The notes below the pieces were generated by a model. It saw nothing but the letters and a program-made list of their open reading frames with translations, had not been told where the DNA came from and made no database searches. Below are positions 26,801 through 35,578 of a stretch of DNA of 64,000 nt, piece after piece; within the stretch, counting starts at the first letter, position 1; each line of letters opens with the position of its first letter. The translations under genes and the position numbers were made by a program. This DNA comes from Phycisphaerales bacterium (lineage in GTDB: Bacteria > Planctomycetota > Phycisphaerae > Phycisphaerales > UBA1924): the NCBI GenBank assembly GCA_029260515.1, contig JAJDDC010000060.1, forward strand, positions 1 to 64,000. Reading direction: 5' to 3'.

Positions 26801-28217
26801 CGGGCGGGCGCGGTGGTCGCGGTTCGCGGCGGGGGCGGGCGGCGTCTCGCTGCTCGACGAGGCGTTGTCGGTGATGGACGCGTACGCGGGGTCGGTCGAT
26901 GACCTGAGCGGGGCGGCCAGGTACAACCTGCGCCTGCGCGAGTTCGAGACGGGCGTGGACCTGACGATGGACGAGGACGCGCTGCGTGTGCGGGTCGCGC
27001 GGCTGCGTGACCAGTTGGCGCCGGCGGTGGCGGGGATGGACGCGGGTTCGGAGGCGAGGCGGTTCGCGGACGAGGTCGCGGAGGTGGCCGAGCCGCCCAA
27101 CAGCGACGAGCCGCCGCTGGACGCGCAGGACTTCGGGCCCGGGGCGCACGGGTGGGACGGGTACGACGTCGAGGCGGGCGAGCGGCTGGTGTACTCGCTG
27201 CCGTCGCGTGAGAACGCGCGGCTTCGCCTGGAGTTCGTGCGGATCGAGCCGACGTCGGACAACGGGCTGCAACGCCCGGCGTACGTTGCGACGCAGGAGA
27301 CGAGCCTGGGGATCGTGATGCTCGTGGGGCGCGAGCAGGGCGGCTGGGACGGGCTCGCGGAGACATGGAGCAATCTGCAGGACGCGCAGGCGCGGGCGAC
27401 CAAGCCCGGCGGGCAGGAGTGGAGCGGGCCCCGGGCGTGGCGCTGGGTCCCCGGGCGTGGCGCGAGCGGCGACGACATCGGCGTGGGCGAATCGTGGCTG
27501 AAACGCCACTCGCAGATCGTCGCGCCCGATTCGCCCGCGTACCCGGCGGGGCTGGGCGACCCGGGCGACGCGCTGCTCATCGCGCGATCGCAGGGGCGCC
27601 CGTCGGAGGCGAGCCCGGCGCAGGACGTGTCGTTCGCGGCGGCGGGGGTGATCGCCGAAGCGCTCGGGTGCCGACTGCCCAGAGATGACGAGTGGAGCGC
27701 TGCGTATGCGTTTGGTGTTGGTGTGGTCGATCGGAAGGCGTGGAACCTGCGCGACGCGACGTTCGCGCGTCAGGTGGAATGGGTGCGTTCGGTCGAGCGG
27801 CGCCTGATGGATTTGGGGCAGACGTCGCAGTTCCAGTACCCGGACCGCGACGCGTTCTACCCCGACGAGTACTCGGGCGGGCAGGGCCCCGATGCCGACG
27901 CATCGGACGCCGACGACGGCGTGCTCTGGTTCGAGCCGGTTGGGGGCGGGCGGGGCGAGGTGTTCGAGAGCCTGATCGGCAACGTCGCGGAGATGGTGAC
28001 GACTTCGGAGGGGTACGGCGTGGTCGGGGGATCGGCGCTGTCGCCGCCCGAACTGGACCTGCTGACGCCGAGCCCGGTCAAGGGATACCGGAAACGCCGT
28101 TCGTACACGGACGTCGGGTTCCGGATGGCGTTGGACGTGCCCGACGGGGTGTTCCGCCAGACGGTGAACCGGCGGCTGGAGAAGCTGCTCGCGCGGGCGC
28201 CGTATCTGTTTGAGTGA
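23895..28217 (+). CDS. pseudokinase - transmembrane - sulfatase-modifying-factor domain protein (T6SS PpkA-like)
   Basis: This 1440-aa protein starts at GTG 23895 (GAGGGG upstream). Residues 10-235 resemble a protein kinase: G-Y-A-I-E-R-A-L-W-D, V-V-K at 40-42, and H-G-A-L-R-A-E-N-V-L-L (143-153) where active kinases have H-R-D-x-K-x-x-N. The catalytic Asp is missing, so it is a probable pseudokinase. One membrane segment spans 256-276. A long, charged, helical periplasmic region follows. The last 200 residues resemble a formylglycine-generating-enzyme fold (I-G-N-V-A-E-M-V, then G-G-S-A-L-S and D-V-G-F-R-M-A-L). T6SS kinase PpkA combines kinase and such domains. Downstream TssL/TssM genes support a T6SS-linked role. 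Confidence 0.6.
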   Translation: MSQTRPEFVGGYAIERALWDSDLGGVYEARAPLANACEHVVKTRCVAPGEGPGVGERGVARLLESAADQRRAGEREPTAWAEVVESGQSDDGSAYVLRRRYACTLADILALRARLGSDALSSIIGPVLRGLVALRDSCDGRAHGALRAENVLLEAPTSGRRWRAALTDPLPASILDADAHARDLREVGAFIERLATGRAGGRGGDGDWSGLGRAGRAWRELSEQLRSDDDQPTLDGALERAGGIVERRRRTRRRAVGATVGVGVLAIAGAGSAWYMYSGGEGLAKGGTARAPFEADSFRRWCADADTWVLYLEREAREKRAALSQDAYLARVLLPVIDEAVTREIELDPKAFVRADPRSRLRLIDFLEEDERNRRLGGRTTEAMDIIGRVRAALSRWDAAREARSRAAAYRERGWGPQATSLARLAADVSPPEWVDRETGLLVIPEEIDAGFGPRMAPAMIELIAADAVCDEVEGKWERLALQSMFMEAAAVDGDGPDDPLLERFGEMPLMYVTFSGIGGGGESLERLAERVRRVDELSQKFAAFCEDGWQRVDREFFAATSETLAAYDPETRLTPELFESWLAEASAPGVVKLDAADDPRLVYGGRDGFEALAERFDTLGSRFGAELIGGTIDAPAVESRIGELVERAGETDGLSWKRLTQARVEEEAGALGDAHSEIVGVLDAAEAEMDAVAAAFEREVRGMETVSRLGVEPLDEAWRMSRDALLARYETGARYADLESGVEFARARLGGIESRLAVELEVGEAPRGLDVAAFDSIIQGRLVERVRAVLDGLAWEDGVFVDTGTAGETLDRLAGEQREWGERVKTLAAAHARAETLLDAAYGLDEPGPTGTSVREELAGVDQITATIEPEVVAALASVRARVDALDVLAGIRDPGELAAAGVAAGVDRPALRVGAYEALGRVGGESWAMSPDELRADLSALSAALESVMTIEDSGRLELVRDRVRETGRARWSRFAAGAGGVSLLDEALSVMDAYAGSVDDLSGAARYNLRLREFETGVDLTMDEDALRVRVARLRDQLAPAVAGMDAGSEARRFADEVAEVAEPPNSDEPPLDAQDFGPGAHGWDGYDVEAGERLVYSLPSRENARLRLEFVRIEPTSDNGLQRPAYVATQETSLGIVMLVGREQGGWDGLAETWSNLQDAQARATKPGGQEWSGPRAWRWVPGRGASGDDIGVGESWLKRHSQIVAPDSPAYPAGLGDPGDALLIARSQGRPSEASPAQDVSFAAAGVIAEALGCRLPRDDEWSAAYAFGVGVVDRKAWNLRDATFARQVEWVRSVERRLMDLGQTSQFQYPDRDAFYPDEYSGGQGPDADASDADDGVLWFEPVGGGRGEVFESLIGNVAEMVTTSEGYGVVGGSALSPPELDLLTPSPVKGYRKRRSYTDVGFRMALDVPDGVFRQTVNRRLEKLLARAPYLFE

Positions 28218-28232
28218 TTTGAGACGTCGGCG

Positions 28233-28478
28233 TCAGTCGGTGGGGACGGCGGCGAAGGCGGTGTCGTCGATCTGGCGGGCCTCGTAGGCCGCAATGACGA
28301 CGGGGCGCTCGAACGAGCCCGAGCCCAGCGTGTCGCCCGCGCCGGCGGACCAGAGCGGGACGCCCGGGGTCGCGGGGGCGTATACGGTGGCGGTTTTGCC
28401 CGAGCAGCCGGCGGCGAGGGCCGTCGCGACGAGCGCGGTCAGGGCGGCGGGCACGAGTGGTCGGGCGTTGCGTCGCAT
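28233..28478 (-). CDS. small lipoprotein, unknown function
   Basis: The 81-aa protein has a strong ribosome site (GGAGGAG) before ATG 28478. The N-terminus is a lipoprotein signal (R-R-N-A-R, hydrophobic Ala/Leu core, L-A-A-G-C with C25 as the lipidated residue). The 56-residue mature part has A-P-A-T-P-G-V-P-L-W-S-A-G-A-G-D and no recognised domain. It is oriented against the T6SS-like module and ends 15 bp from the pseudokinase gene. A TssJ-like role (the T6SS lipoprotein) is conceivable from the context but the protein is shorter than TssJ. Confidence 0.6.
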   Translation of the reverse strand: MRRNARPLVPAALTALVATALAAGCSGKTATVYAPATPGVPLWSAGAGDTLGSGSFERPVVIAAYEARQIDDTAFAAVPTD

Positions 28479-28726
28479 AAGACAGTCTCCTCCGTGGGCA
28501 GTGTGGAGGATCGGATTCGCCCCGCGGGCGTGCGAACGACCTGGGCGGGCGCTGGCGAGGAGCGGAGGGTCGTAGGGCTGCGAGCGGCGCAGGCGTCGCA
28601 GGCATGCGGGGCGAAGGTCCGAGAGCGGTTCTGGGCCTCGCCGTGCGTGGGCGGCGCCCGGGGCGGGGGTGGTGGGCGGTCCGTATCATGGCCCGCGGCG
28701 CGGGTGGCGGCCGGGTGGAGGATGCG

Positions 28727-29281
28727 ATGGGTGACGTTGGACAGGGCGGGCACACGAACCCCGAGGCCAGGGTGCGCGCGGCGCTGGGCATGGGCGAGGG
28801 GGGGCGGATCGACCCGGAGCTGGCGATGCAGCTGCTCGCGCGGACGCTCGAGAGCCTGGTGTCGGTCGATCAGGTCGTGGGGGGGACGTGGGAGCAGATC
28901 GCGCCGGGGTCCACGCTGCGGTCCGGGTCGGTGAAGAAGGCGGCGGCGCGGTTCCTCGACGGCAAAGGCGGGGCGGGCGAGCTGGACGAGCAGCTGGCGG
29001 CGTCGCGGGCGCTGGCGGCGTCGATGCTCGCGGCGGTGAGCCGCGCCGGGCAGGTTGCCTGGCGGCACACGGCACGCCTCGCGCCCGAGCGCGTCGAGGG
29101 GCTGGCGCGTTCGGAGAAGAAGTGGAACGAGAGCGTCGAGTTCGCGGCCTGGCGGAAGTACCGCGAGCTGGCGGGCGAGCTGGACGCGTCGGGCTTCGAG
29201 GGCGAGATCATGGAGGCGATCGCGAAGTACGTTGAGGACCTGGCCCAGAAGCGTCGTCGGGCGGCGGGGGGCGCGGCGTGA
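28727..29281 (+). CDS. T6SS TagH C-terminal-domain-like protein
   Basis: This 184-aa protein starts at ATG 28727 after GGAGG. It is entirely helical, with no signal peptide. The pattern of a helix (M-Q-L-L-A-R-T-L-E-S-L-V), then G-S-T-L-R-S-G-S-V-K-K-A-A, a short linker, A-S-M-L-A-A-V, L-A-P-E-R-V and W-R-K-Y-R-E-L resembles the C-terminal domain of TagH/ImpI; the FHA domain itself is absent. I give this as a resemblance, not a firm assignment. It overlaps tssL by 4 nt (GTGA), so the two are translationally coupled, which supports a T6SS role. Confidence 0.45.
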   Translation: MGDVGQGGHTNPEARVRAALGMGEGGRIDPELAMQLLARTLESLVSVDQVVGGTWEQIAPGSTLRSGSVKKAAARFLDGKGGAGELDEQLAASRALAASMLAAVSRAGQVAWRHTARLAPERVEGLARSEKKWNESVEFAAWRKYRELAGELDASGFEGEIMEAIAKYVEDLAQKRRRAAGGAA

Positions 29282-29964
29282 CGACGCTGGCGGTTTTGTG
29301 CGAGCCTCTGTTGCAGTACGTGTGCCGCCTGAGCCGGTCTGCGCGCAAGGGCGTGGCGCTGGACCGCGGGCAGGTGCGGTCGGACGTGCGGGCACTCCTC
29401 GTGGAGCTGGCGGCACAGGCGCAGGGCGATGCGAAGCTGGGGGGGCGGTTCGAGAGCGTCCGGCTGCCGCTGACGGTGTTCTGCGACGAGATGGTCGGCG
29501 AGCAGATCGGGGCGATGCGCGAGGGGTGGGAGCCGCTGGCGGACGAGATCGAGGGACGCGAGATCGAGCCGCGTGAGTTTTTCGACGTGCTCGAGGACGC
29601 GCTCTCCGACCAGGCGCCCGGGGGTCTCGAGCGGGTCGAGGTGCTGCACACGTGCCTCGGGCTCGGGTTCACCGGCGGTCGAACGGCGGGCGAGATCGAC
29701 GGCCTGCTCGAGCGGACGACCGAGCGCCTGCGCCCGGTGATGGACACGGACCCGTCGGCGCGTGTGTGCCCCGAGGCGTACGAGCACGTGGACACGAGCG
29801 ACCTGATCCAGCCCGCGAGCCGGAGCGTGACGGGGATCGCGGTGGTGCTGGCGGTGCTCATGGTGGTCGTGGTCGTGGGCAACGCGCTGATATATCGGGC
29901 GGCATCGGGCGAGCTTCGTGGCGCGCTCAAGACGATCCTGGACGTCGTTGGCGGGGGTGGCTGA
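29278..29964 (+). CDS. tssL: type VI secretion membrane-complex protein TssL (DotU/IcmH family)
   Basis: TssL is an inner-membrane component that joins TssM and TssJ in the T6SS trans-envelope complex. The 228-aa protein has the cytoplasmic hook domain: L-P-L-T-V-F-C-D-E-M-V (63-73), F-F-D-V-L-E (101-106) and the DotU-typical L-E-R-V-E-V-L-H-T-C-L-G-L-G-F-T-G-G-R (117-135). A single C-terminal membrane segment (184-206) and a short periplasmic tail follow, as in the family. GTG 29278 overlaps the upstream stop by 4 nt. tssM begins 1 nt after its stop, so the three genes are tightly coupled. Confidence 0.8.
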   Translation: MTTLAVLCEPLLQYVCRLSRSARKGVALDRGQVRSDVRALLVELAAQAQGDAKLGGRFESVRLPLTVFCDEMVGEQIGAMREGWEPLADEIEGREIEPREFFDVLEDALSDQAPGGLERVEVLHTCLGLGFTGGRTAGEIDGLLERTTERLRPVMDTDPSARVCPEAYEHVDTSDLIQPASRSVTGIAVVLAVLMVVVVVGNALIYRAASGELRGALKTILDVVGGGG

Positions 29965-29965
29965 G

Positions 29966-32900
29966 ATGGCGTTGGTCCCCGCGAGTGTGAAGAACATGCC
30001 AGCGCCGGTGCGGATCGCGGTGCTCGTGATCGCGGCGGCGCTTCTGGCCGCGGCGGTGGCGCTTGCGCCGGCGCCGATCAACTACCTGGTCGTGGCGCTG
30101 GTGCTGACGGCGGGGATATCGCTGGCGTTGTACGGCGTGGCGCTGCGGGTCTTCGAGCGGCGCAAGATCGGGCCGTTCGAGCTGCGCCTGGGTGAGAACG
30201 CGGGGGCGGCGCCGAACCAGCTGCGCGATCCGGCGGCTCGCGCTCGCATCGACGAGCTCCGGTCGCGGTTCGAGCAGGGCGTGGGAGTCTTCCGCGAGCA
30301 CGGCAAGGACATGTACTCGATCCCCTGGTACATGATCGTGGGCGAGCCGGGGTCGGGGAAGACGGAAGCAGTCCGGCACTCGGGCGTGGGTTTCCCGCCG
30401 GGGCTGCAGGACGAGTTGCAGGGCGCCGGCGGTACCTTGAATATGAACTGGTGGTTCACGAACCACGCGGTGATCCTGGACACCGCGGGGCGGCTGCTGT
30501 TCGAGGACGTGGCGCCGGGTTCGACGAGCGAGTGGAATGAGTTCCTGCGCCTGCTGCGGGCGGCACGCCCGACGTGCCCGGTGAACGGGTTGCTGCTGGT
30601 GATCCCGGCCGACAGCCTGGTGCGTGACACGGGCGCCGAGATCGAGGAGAAGGCGGGGCGGATCGCCGAGCAGCTCGACGCGATCCAGCGGCAGCTGGGC
30701 GTGCGGTTCCCGGTGTTCGTGGTGATCACGAAGGCGGACCTGATCAACGGGTTCCGCGAGTTCTTCGACGAGCTGACCGACCCGGCGGTGCAGCATCAGA
30801 TCCTGGGATGGTCGAACCCGGGCGAGCTGGACGATCCGTTCGATCCCAACGACGTCGAGCGGCACCTGACGAGCGTGCGCGACAGGCTGCTGCGCAGACG
30901 CCTGCGTCTGGTGGGCGACCCGCCCGGCGCCGGCAAGGGAGAGGACGGGGGGCTCACGCGCCTGGAGCGGGCGGACGCGCTGTACGCGTTCCCGGACAGC
31001 ATGACGCGGGTGGCGCCCCGCCTGCGCCGGTACCTGGAGATGATCTTCGTGCAGGGCGAGTGGAGCACGCGGCCGCTGTTCCTGCGTGGGATCTACTTTA
31101 CGAGTTCGATGCGCGAGGGCTCGGCGTTGGACCAGGACCTGGCGGAGGTCTTGGGCGTGGACGTGGGGTCGCTGCCCGAGGGGCGGGCGTGGGAGCGGGA
31201 CCGGAGCTATTTCCTGCGCGATTTGTTCCTGGGCAAGGTGTTTAAGGAGTGCGGGCTCGTGACGCGGGCGGCCAACGCGTCCAAGAGCAAGCGGCGGCGT
31301 CAGATGGCGGTGCTCGGGGCGGCGGCGGCGGCGATCGTCGTCGTCGGCGTGCTGACCGGGATCGGTCACAAGCAGCTCCGCGAATCGATCCTGGACCGCA
31401 AGAAGTTCTGGATGGATGTCTCGAAGCTCGCGAACTACATCGGGACCAGCGAGCCCGATTACGACCTGGTGTATTACGACGCGCCCTCGGATCAGATGCG
31501 GTACCAGGGCTCGACTCGGGCCGAGCTGCTCGACGTCTCGGGCGGCGGCGCGGTCATCGTCCGCCCGGCGTGGGACGGGGCGACGATCGCACAGCTGCAC
31601 CGGATCGCGCAGGACAACGCCGCGTCTGCGCCCGAACCCCCGGCGATCTTCAGGCCGGTGGCGGGGATCTGGGGCGACCCGTTCGAGCAGACTGGCCAGG
31701 CCCAGCGGGCGCTGTTCGAGCGGACGGTGCTGATCCCGCTGGTGCGTCTGACGCGGTCGCGTCTGGCGGGGCTTGATGCGCAGAGCTGGGACGACGGGGC
31801 GACCGAGGCGCTGGGCGAGATGGTGCGCCTGGAGCTGGACGCGCGGGATGTGGCGGCCGAATCGCGCGAGATGCTGAATGTCGAAACGCTGGGCGCGTTC
31901 GTGCTCCGCGGCGAGGACGAGGCGGTCGGGGCGTTGCGCTCCGGGGACGCGGACACGCTCCAGGGCGTGCTCGGGCGGACATACGAGCGTGGGGGTGATT
32001 GGCCGCCGCGGAGTGTTCGCGGCGAGGAGGGTGTGCTGGCGCGTGATGTGCGCGAGGGCGTGGAGACGTTCGTTGCGCACTGGTCGGCGCGAGGCGGCGC
32101 GGACTCGCGGACGCTGGCGGAGATCGAGGCGCTGGGCGGCGCGGGCACGGGGTACGAGCGGCTCGAGCGCGATCTGCTGTCGATGGGCCCGGGCGTGCTC
32201 GCGGGCGACGACTGGAACCAGGCGTACGCGGGGCTGAGCGAGGCGCGGGCGTCGTTGCGCGACGCGTGGGACGCCGGTCGTGTGCATCTGACGACGGGCG
32301 AGGCGCAGCTCGCCCAGCGCGTCCGGACCGAGGCGCTGGACGCGGCCCAGGGCGCGTTCCAGACGTTGTTGCGCAGGCTCCCCCCGGTGGACGACGAGAC
32401 CGCCGACGACGCGTTGGCGGTCGAGCTGCGCCGAGAGTTGGAGAACGCGTGGGGCGGGCTGGAGAGCACGATCGAGCGGCGGCGTCTGGCGGCACTGGAC
32501 GAGGTGAGCCGGCTGGGCGCCACACTCGCGGTCGACGAGCGGGGCGAGGCGGCGTTCGAATCGCGGTTCGGGGCGATCGCGGCGCTGGACGAGGCGAGGA
32601 GCGCGCGGGTGGGCACCGGCGGGCCGGCCGAGGCGCCCGAACGATTGCGGGCGATCGACGCCGCTCGCGATCGGGGCGAGGCGGCGGTTGCGGGGGCGTT
32701 GGGCGATTCGGCGGGCGTTGGCGCCGGGCGGCGCGTCAACGAGTTCTCGGGCGCGGCGTTGGAGGCGCTCGCGGGCGCCCAGCGGGCGTCGGTTCTGGGC
32801 GCGACGCTCGAGACGTTCGCGGGCGGCGCGGACCAGATCGAGGCGTTCGTCGCCTCCCGGGGCGAGACGCTCGGGGCGATCGAACGCCCGTCGATCCCGC

Positions 32901-34369
32901 TGACGCGGATGGACGGCGGGGTATTCGAGGCGGCGTACGACCCCCGGGGCGCGCGCGAGCTGTACGCCGCGGCGGACGCGGTGCGCACGACGGTCGAGCG
33001 TGACGAGAGCGCCGAAGTCGACCGCGGGCGCCTTGCGGACCTGGATCGGGCGACGGCGGAGTACACACGCCGGTACCTGGCGTACTGGTGCGTCCGGGTC
33101 CCCGAGGAGGCGCGGGCGGGCCTTCCCGGGACGTGGGACGCGTGCTTTTCGGCGCTCGGTCATTTGAGCGCGCGGGACATCAACGCGTCGCTCGGGGGTC
33201 TGAGCGAACGGATCCTGGATGCGATCGGCTCGGCGCCCGAGGGGCTGGTCGCCCAGGACGCCTCGTCGGTGGAGCTCAAGGCGTTGCTGGAGCAGGACAT
33301 GCCCCGCCTGTTGGCGCCGCGGCAGCTGAATGTCGAGAGCCAGGCGGTGATCGAGAACTGGCGCCTGCTCTCGCCCCGGGCCGGCAGCGCCCGCGAGGAC
33401 ATCTTGCGGATGAGCCCCGGGCGGCTGCTGACGCAGCTCGTCTATCAGTACCAGGACGGCGGGGCCCAGAGCCCGGGGATGGCATACTGGAGCGACGTGC
33501 AGTACGGCTCGCTGGTAGCGCTGGCGACGAGCGCCGAGGACCAGGCCCGCGAGGCCCGCGACCGGCTCGCGGTCGAGGCCCGCGGGTTCCCGCTGTGTCT
33601 GGACTGCGAGCGCGTGCTCACGGGGGCGGAGGTGGACGAGGCGGCCCGTATGGTCGCGATGCTCGACCTGCCTGCGGGCGGGCGGGACGGTTCGCGGAAC
33701 ACGATCGGCGACGGCGAGATGGGCGCCCTCCCCACGCGGGTGCAGGAGCAGCTCAAACGCGTCCGGGGCGACTTCGTCTGGGCGAGCGTGGCGCAGCGCC
33801 GCTGGTTCGAGCGGGTCCGCGGCGCGGTCGCGCCGCTGGCCGACGCGGACGACCGGCTCGAGCAGGAGCTCGTTCTGCTTCGGCGCCAGTCGCAGGACGA
33901 CCAGGCGATAGGTTCGAGGTATCCGACGCTCGAGGTCTGGCTCGGCGCGCGGCGGCTGTTGATCTCGGGCGAACGCACGGCCTCGACCGATCGGCTGAAC
34001 CCATCGACGGGCGTGCGTTTGACGCTGCCGGTCGAGGACGTGATCGAGTTGAGGTTCTTCGAGCGTGGCGGCGGCAGTGATAACGGCGAGCCGTCGGCGG
34101 TCGCACGCCTGGAGGCGCCCTGGAGCGGGCTGGGGGCGGTCCGCAAGAGTACCGGACCGATGGACCCGGACGACGTGTCGCCCGAGGGCCTGCCGATCAC
34201 TGGTGTGTGGCGGTACCCGCTGGAGCTGAGGACGCCCGACGGTCGCCCGCTGCGTGGCGCGGGCGGCGAGCCCCTGCGGTACGTGGTCGGCGTGCGGTTC
34301 ACGGGGGCGAGCCTGCCCGAGACGACGGAGTGGGCGACGCAGGGGACGTGGGCGGCGCCGACGCCGTGA
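29966..34369 (+). CDS. tssM: type VI secretion membrane-complex protein TssM (IcmF family)
   Basis: TssM spans the inner membrane and periplasm in T6SS. The 1467-aa protein has two N-terminal membrane segments (about 14-33 and 38-60). Its cytoplasmic GTPase-like domain has P-loop G-E-P-G-S-G-K-T (126-133), Walker-B-like V-I-L-D-T-A-G-R (near 168-175) and V-I-T-K-A-D-L near 250. A third membrane segment comes near 450-470, after the family motif F-L-R-D-L-F. About 1000 periplasmic residues follow, richer in Asp/Glu/Ala than in proteobacterial TssM. Length is in the normal range (1100-1500). ATG 29966 sits directly after the tssL stop. Confidence 0.85.
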   Translation: MALVPASVKNMPAPVRIAVLVIAAALLAAAVALAPAPINYLVVALVLTAGISLALYGVALRVFERRKIGPFELRLGENAGAAPNQLRDPAARARIDELRSRFEQGVGVFREHGKDMYSIPWYMIVGEPGSGKTEAVRHSGVGFPPGLQDELQGAGGTLNMNWWFTNHAVILDTAGRLLFEDVAPGSTSEWNEFLRLLRAARPTCPVNGLLLVIPADSLVRDTGAEIEEKAGRIAEQLDAIQRQLGVRFPVFVVITKADLINGFREFFDELTDPAVQHQILGWSNPGELDDPFDPNDVERHLTSVRDRLLRRRLRLVGDPPGAGKGEDGGLTRLERADALYAFPDSMTRVAPRLRRYLEMIFVQGEWSTRPLFLRGIYFTSSMREGSALDQDLAEVLGVDVGSLPEGRAWERDRSYFLRDLFLGKVFKECGLVTRAANASKSKRRRQMAVLGAAAAAIVVVGVLTGIGHKQLRESILDRKKFWMDVSKLANYIGTSEPDYDLVYYDAPSDQMRYQGSTRAELLDVSGGGAVIVRPAWDGATIAQLHRIAQDNAASAPEPPAIFRPVAGIWGDPFEQTGQAQRALFERTVLIPLVRLTRSRLAGLDAQSWDDGATEALGEMVRLELDARDVAAESREMLNVETLGAFVLRGEDEAVGALRSGDADTLQGVLGRTYERGGDWPPRSVRGEEGVLARDVREGVETFVAHWSARGGADSRTLAEIEALGGAGTGYERLERDLLSMGPGVLAGDDWNQAYAGLSEARASLRDAWDAGRVHLTTGEAQLAQRVRTEALDAAQGAFQTLLRRLPPVDDETADDALAVELRRELENAWGGLESTIERRRLAALDEVSRLGATLAVDERGEAAFESRFGAIAALDEARSARVGTGGPAEAPERLRAIDAARDRGEAAVAGALGDSAGVGAGRRVNEFSGAALEALAGAQRASVLGATLETFAGGADQIEAFVASRGETLGAIERPSIPLTRMDGGVFEAAYDPRGARELYAAADAVRTTVERDESAEVDRGRLADLDRATAEYTRRYLAYWCVRVPEEARAGLPGTWDACFSALGHLSARDINASLGGLSERILDAIGSAPEGLVAQDASSVELKALLEQDMPRLLAPRQLNVESQAVIENWRLLSPRAGSAREDILRMSPGRLLTQLVYQYQDGGAQSPGMAYWSDVQYGSLVALATSAEDQAREARDRLAVEARGFPLCLDCERVLTGAEVDEAARMVAMLDLPAGGRDGSRNTIGDGEMGALPTRVQEQLKRVRGDFVWASVAQRRWFERVRGAVAPLADADDRLEQELVLLRRQSQDDQAIGSRYPTLEVWLGARRLLISGERTASTDRLNPSTGVRLTLPVEDVIELRFFERGGGSDNGEPSAVARLEAPWSGLGAVRKSTGPMDPDDVSPEGLPITGVWRYPLELRTPDGRPLRGAGGEPLRYVVGVRFTGASLPETTEWATQGTWAAPTP

Positions 34370-34380
34370 CGGGGTGAGGC

Positions 34381-35364
34381 ATGGGACTGATCGACCGATT
34401 CCGCGGCAAGCGGACGAGCGAGCGTGTGTGGGCGGGCATGTTCGGGAAGCACCCGGCGTGGGACGACCACGTGCACACCTCTGGGATCGAGACCGAGGCG
34501 CTGATCGAGCTGCGGACGACGCTGTACACGCAGGGGATCGGCGGGCGTATCGACTCGGGCGTGTGGGACCGCCTGGGCAGCGCCGAGCGGCTGGGCGGGT
34601 TCGGGCACACGCTCGTGTGGCGGAGTGAGCAGGGGCTGATCGCGGCGCGGCTGATCGCGTCGGAGGATGGCAAGGGGCGGGCGCGGTACCCGCTCATCTT
34701 GTGCGCGCACGGGCGCGGGCTCCCGCTGGCGTGGGTCTGCGGGCGTGTGGTCGATCGGATCACCGAGGCCGCCGCGTCGTGCCGCGCGGCGACGACGCAG
34801 GCGGACGCGATCGCGGAGATCGATCGTGCGCGCGATGAGCTGCGCAGCGAGTCCGAGTCCGTCGGTGGGGCGGTCGAGTGGTGCGACGGCGACGCGGCGG
34901 CGGTGGTGATCGAGTCGCGTGGCGGGCGCGAGACACTGGACCGTGTGGTGTACTGCGCGAAGCGGGACATGCGGTCGCACGTCATCGAGAGCTTGAACGA
35001 GGAAAGGCGCGGGTCGCGATCGCGTGCGATCGACGCGTCGGCGAGGCACGTGCGGGTCGGGGCGTACGCCGAGTCGGGCGGCGAGGCGTGCTCGCAGTGG
35101 GTGCGTGTGATGGATCAGATCGTGGGGGAGGGGACGGACCTGATGGCGATCGCGCCGGACGGGGCGGGGTTCGTGGACGTGCTCGTGGGGCGGCCCGAGG
35201 CCGACCAGTTCTACTGCCTGATGGCGGGTGAGACGGCGCTGCCGGTGGTCGGGGACGTGCCGTACGAGGTGGACGAGGCGACGCGGTCGTGGGTGTCGGA
35301 TTTGCTCGCGGAGCAGCGTGCCGGGCGTCGGCGGGACCGGGACCCGGGGTTCTCGGGGAGGTAG
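34381..35364 (+). CDS. tagF: T6SS-associated protein TagF (ImpM family)
   Basis: TagF is a cytoplasmic post-translational repressor of T6SS in characterised bacteria, acting opposite to the PpkA/Fha pathway. The 327-aa protein has the family N-terminus G-M-F-G-K-H-P-A-W-D-D-H (19-30; usually G-K-x-P-x-x-G-D-F) and further on R-Y-P-L-I-L-C (101-107), comparable to F-P-L-x-x in TagF. The second half (130-327) is alpha/beta without a recognised motif. It starts 11 bp after tssM and ends the module. A pseudokinase gene upstream fits with phosphorylation-style control, although that kinase looks inactive. Confidence 0.65.
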   Translation: MGLIDRFRGKRTSERVWAGMFGKHPAWDDHVHTSGIETEALIELRTTLYTQGIGGRIDSGVWDRLGSAERLGGFGHTLVWRSEQGLIAARLIASEDGKGRARYPLILCAHGRGLPLAWVCGRVVDRITEAAASCRAATTQADAIAEIDRARDELRSESESVGGAVEWCDGDAAAVVIESRGGRETLDRVVYCAKRDMRSHVIESLNEERRGSRSRAIDASARHVRVGAYAESGGEACSQWVRVMDQIVGEGTDLMAIAPDGAGFVDVLVGRPEADQFYCLMAGETALPVVGDVPYEVDEATRSWVSDLLAEQRAGRRRDRDPGFSGR

Positions 35365-35490
35365 CGTTGGGGGGGAGGGGCGTTGCTGATCCGTGCGTGC
35401 CGGGCGGTGGGTGGGGGTCTGAGGCGCAGAATCAGCGCGATGGGCGCCGCCTGTCGGTTGTCTGCTGGGGGCGGGGCTGGCTGTGCTTTC

Positions 35491-35519
35491 TTGAAGCGGT
35501 GGGCGGGGGGTGTTACGGT
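35491..35519 (+). promoter_or_regulatory. candidate sigma-70 promoter of the two-partner secretion operon
   Basis: TTGAAG (35491-35496), a 17-nt spacer and TACGGT (35514-35519) predict a start near 35526, giving a leader of about 53 nt before tpsB. It lies in the 214-bp gap after tagF, in which nothing else is seen. Confidence 0.5.
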
Positions 35520-35578
35520 CCGTGTGCAAGGGAGTGGGTGGGGCGGCCTCATGGTCCCCCCCGGGTGGTGAAACGCGC

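Noticed and set aside
28233..28478. Calling the small lipoprotein TssJ
   Set aside because: It is much shorter than TssJ, on the opposite strand, and shows no TssJ motif.
29927..33163. 1078-aa minus-strand ORF opposite tssM
   Set aside because: Shadow frame; composition is Arg/Pro/His-rich and tssM has clear family motifs.
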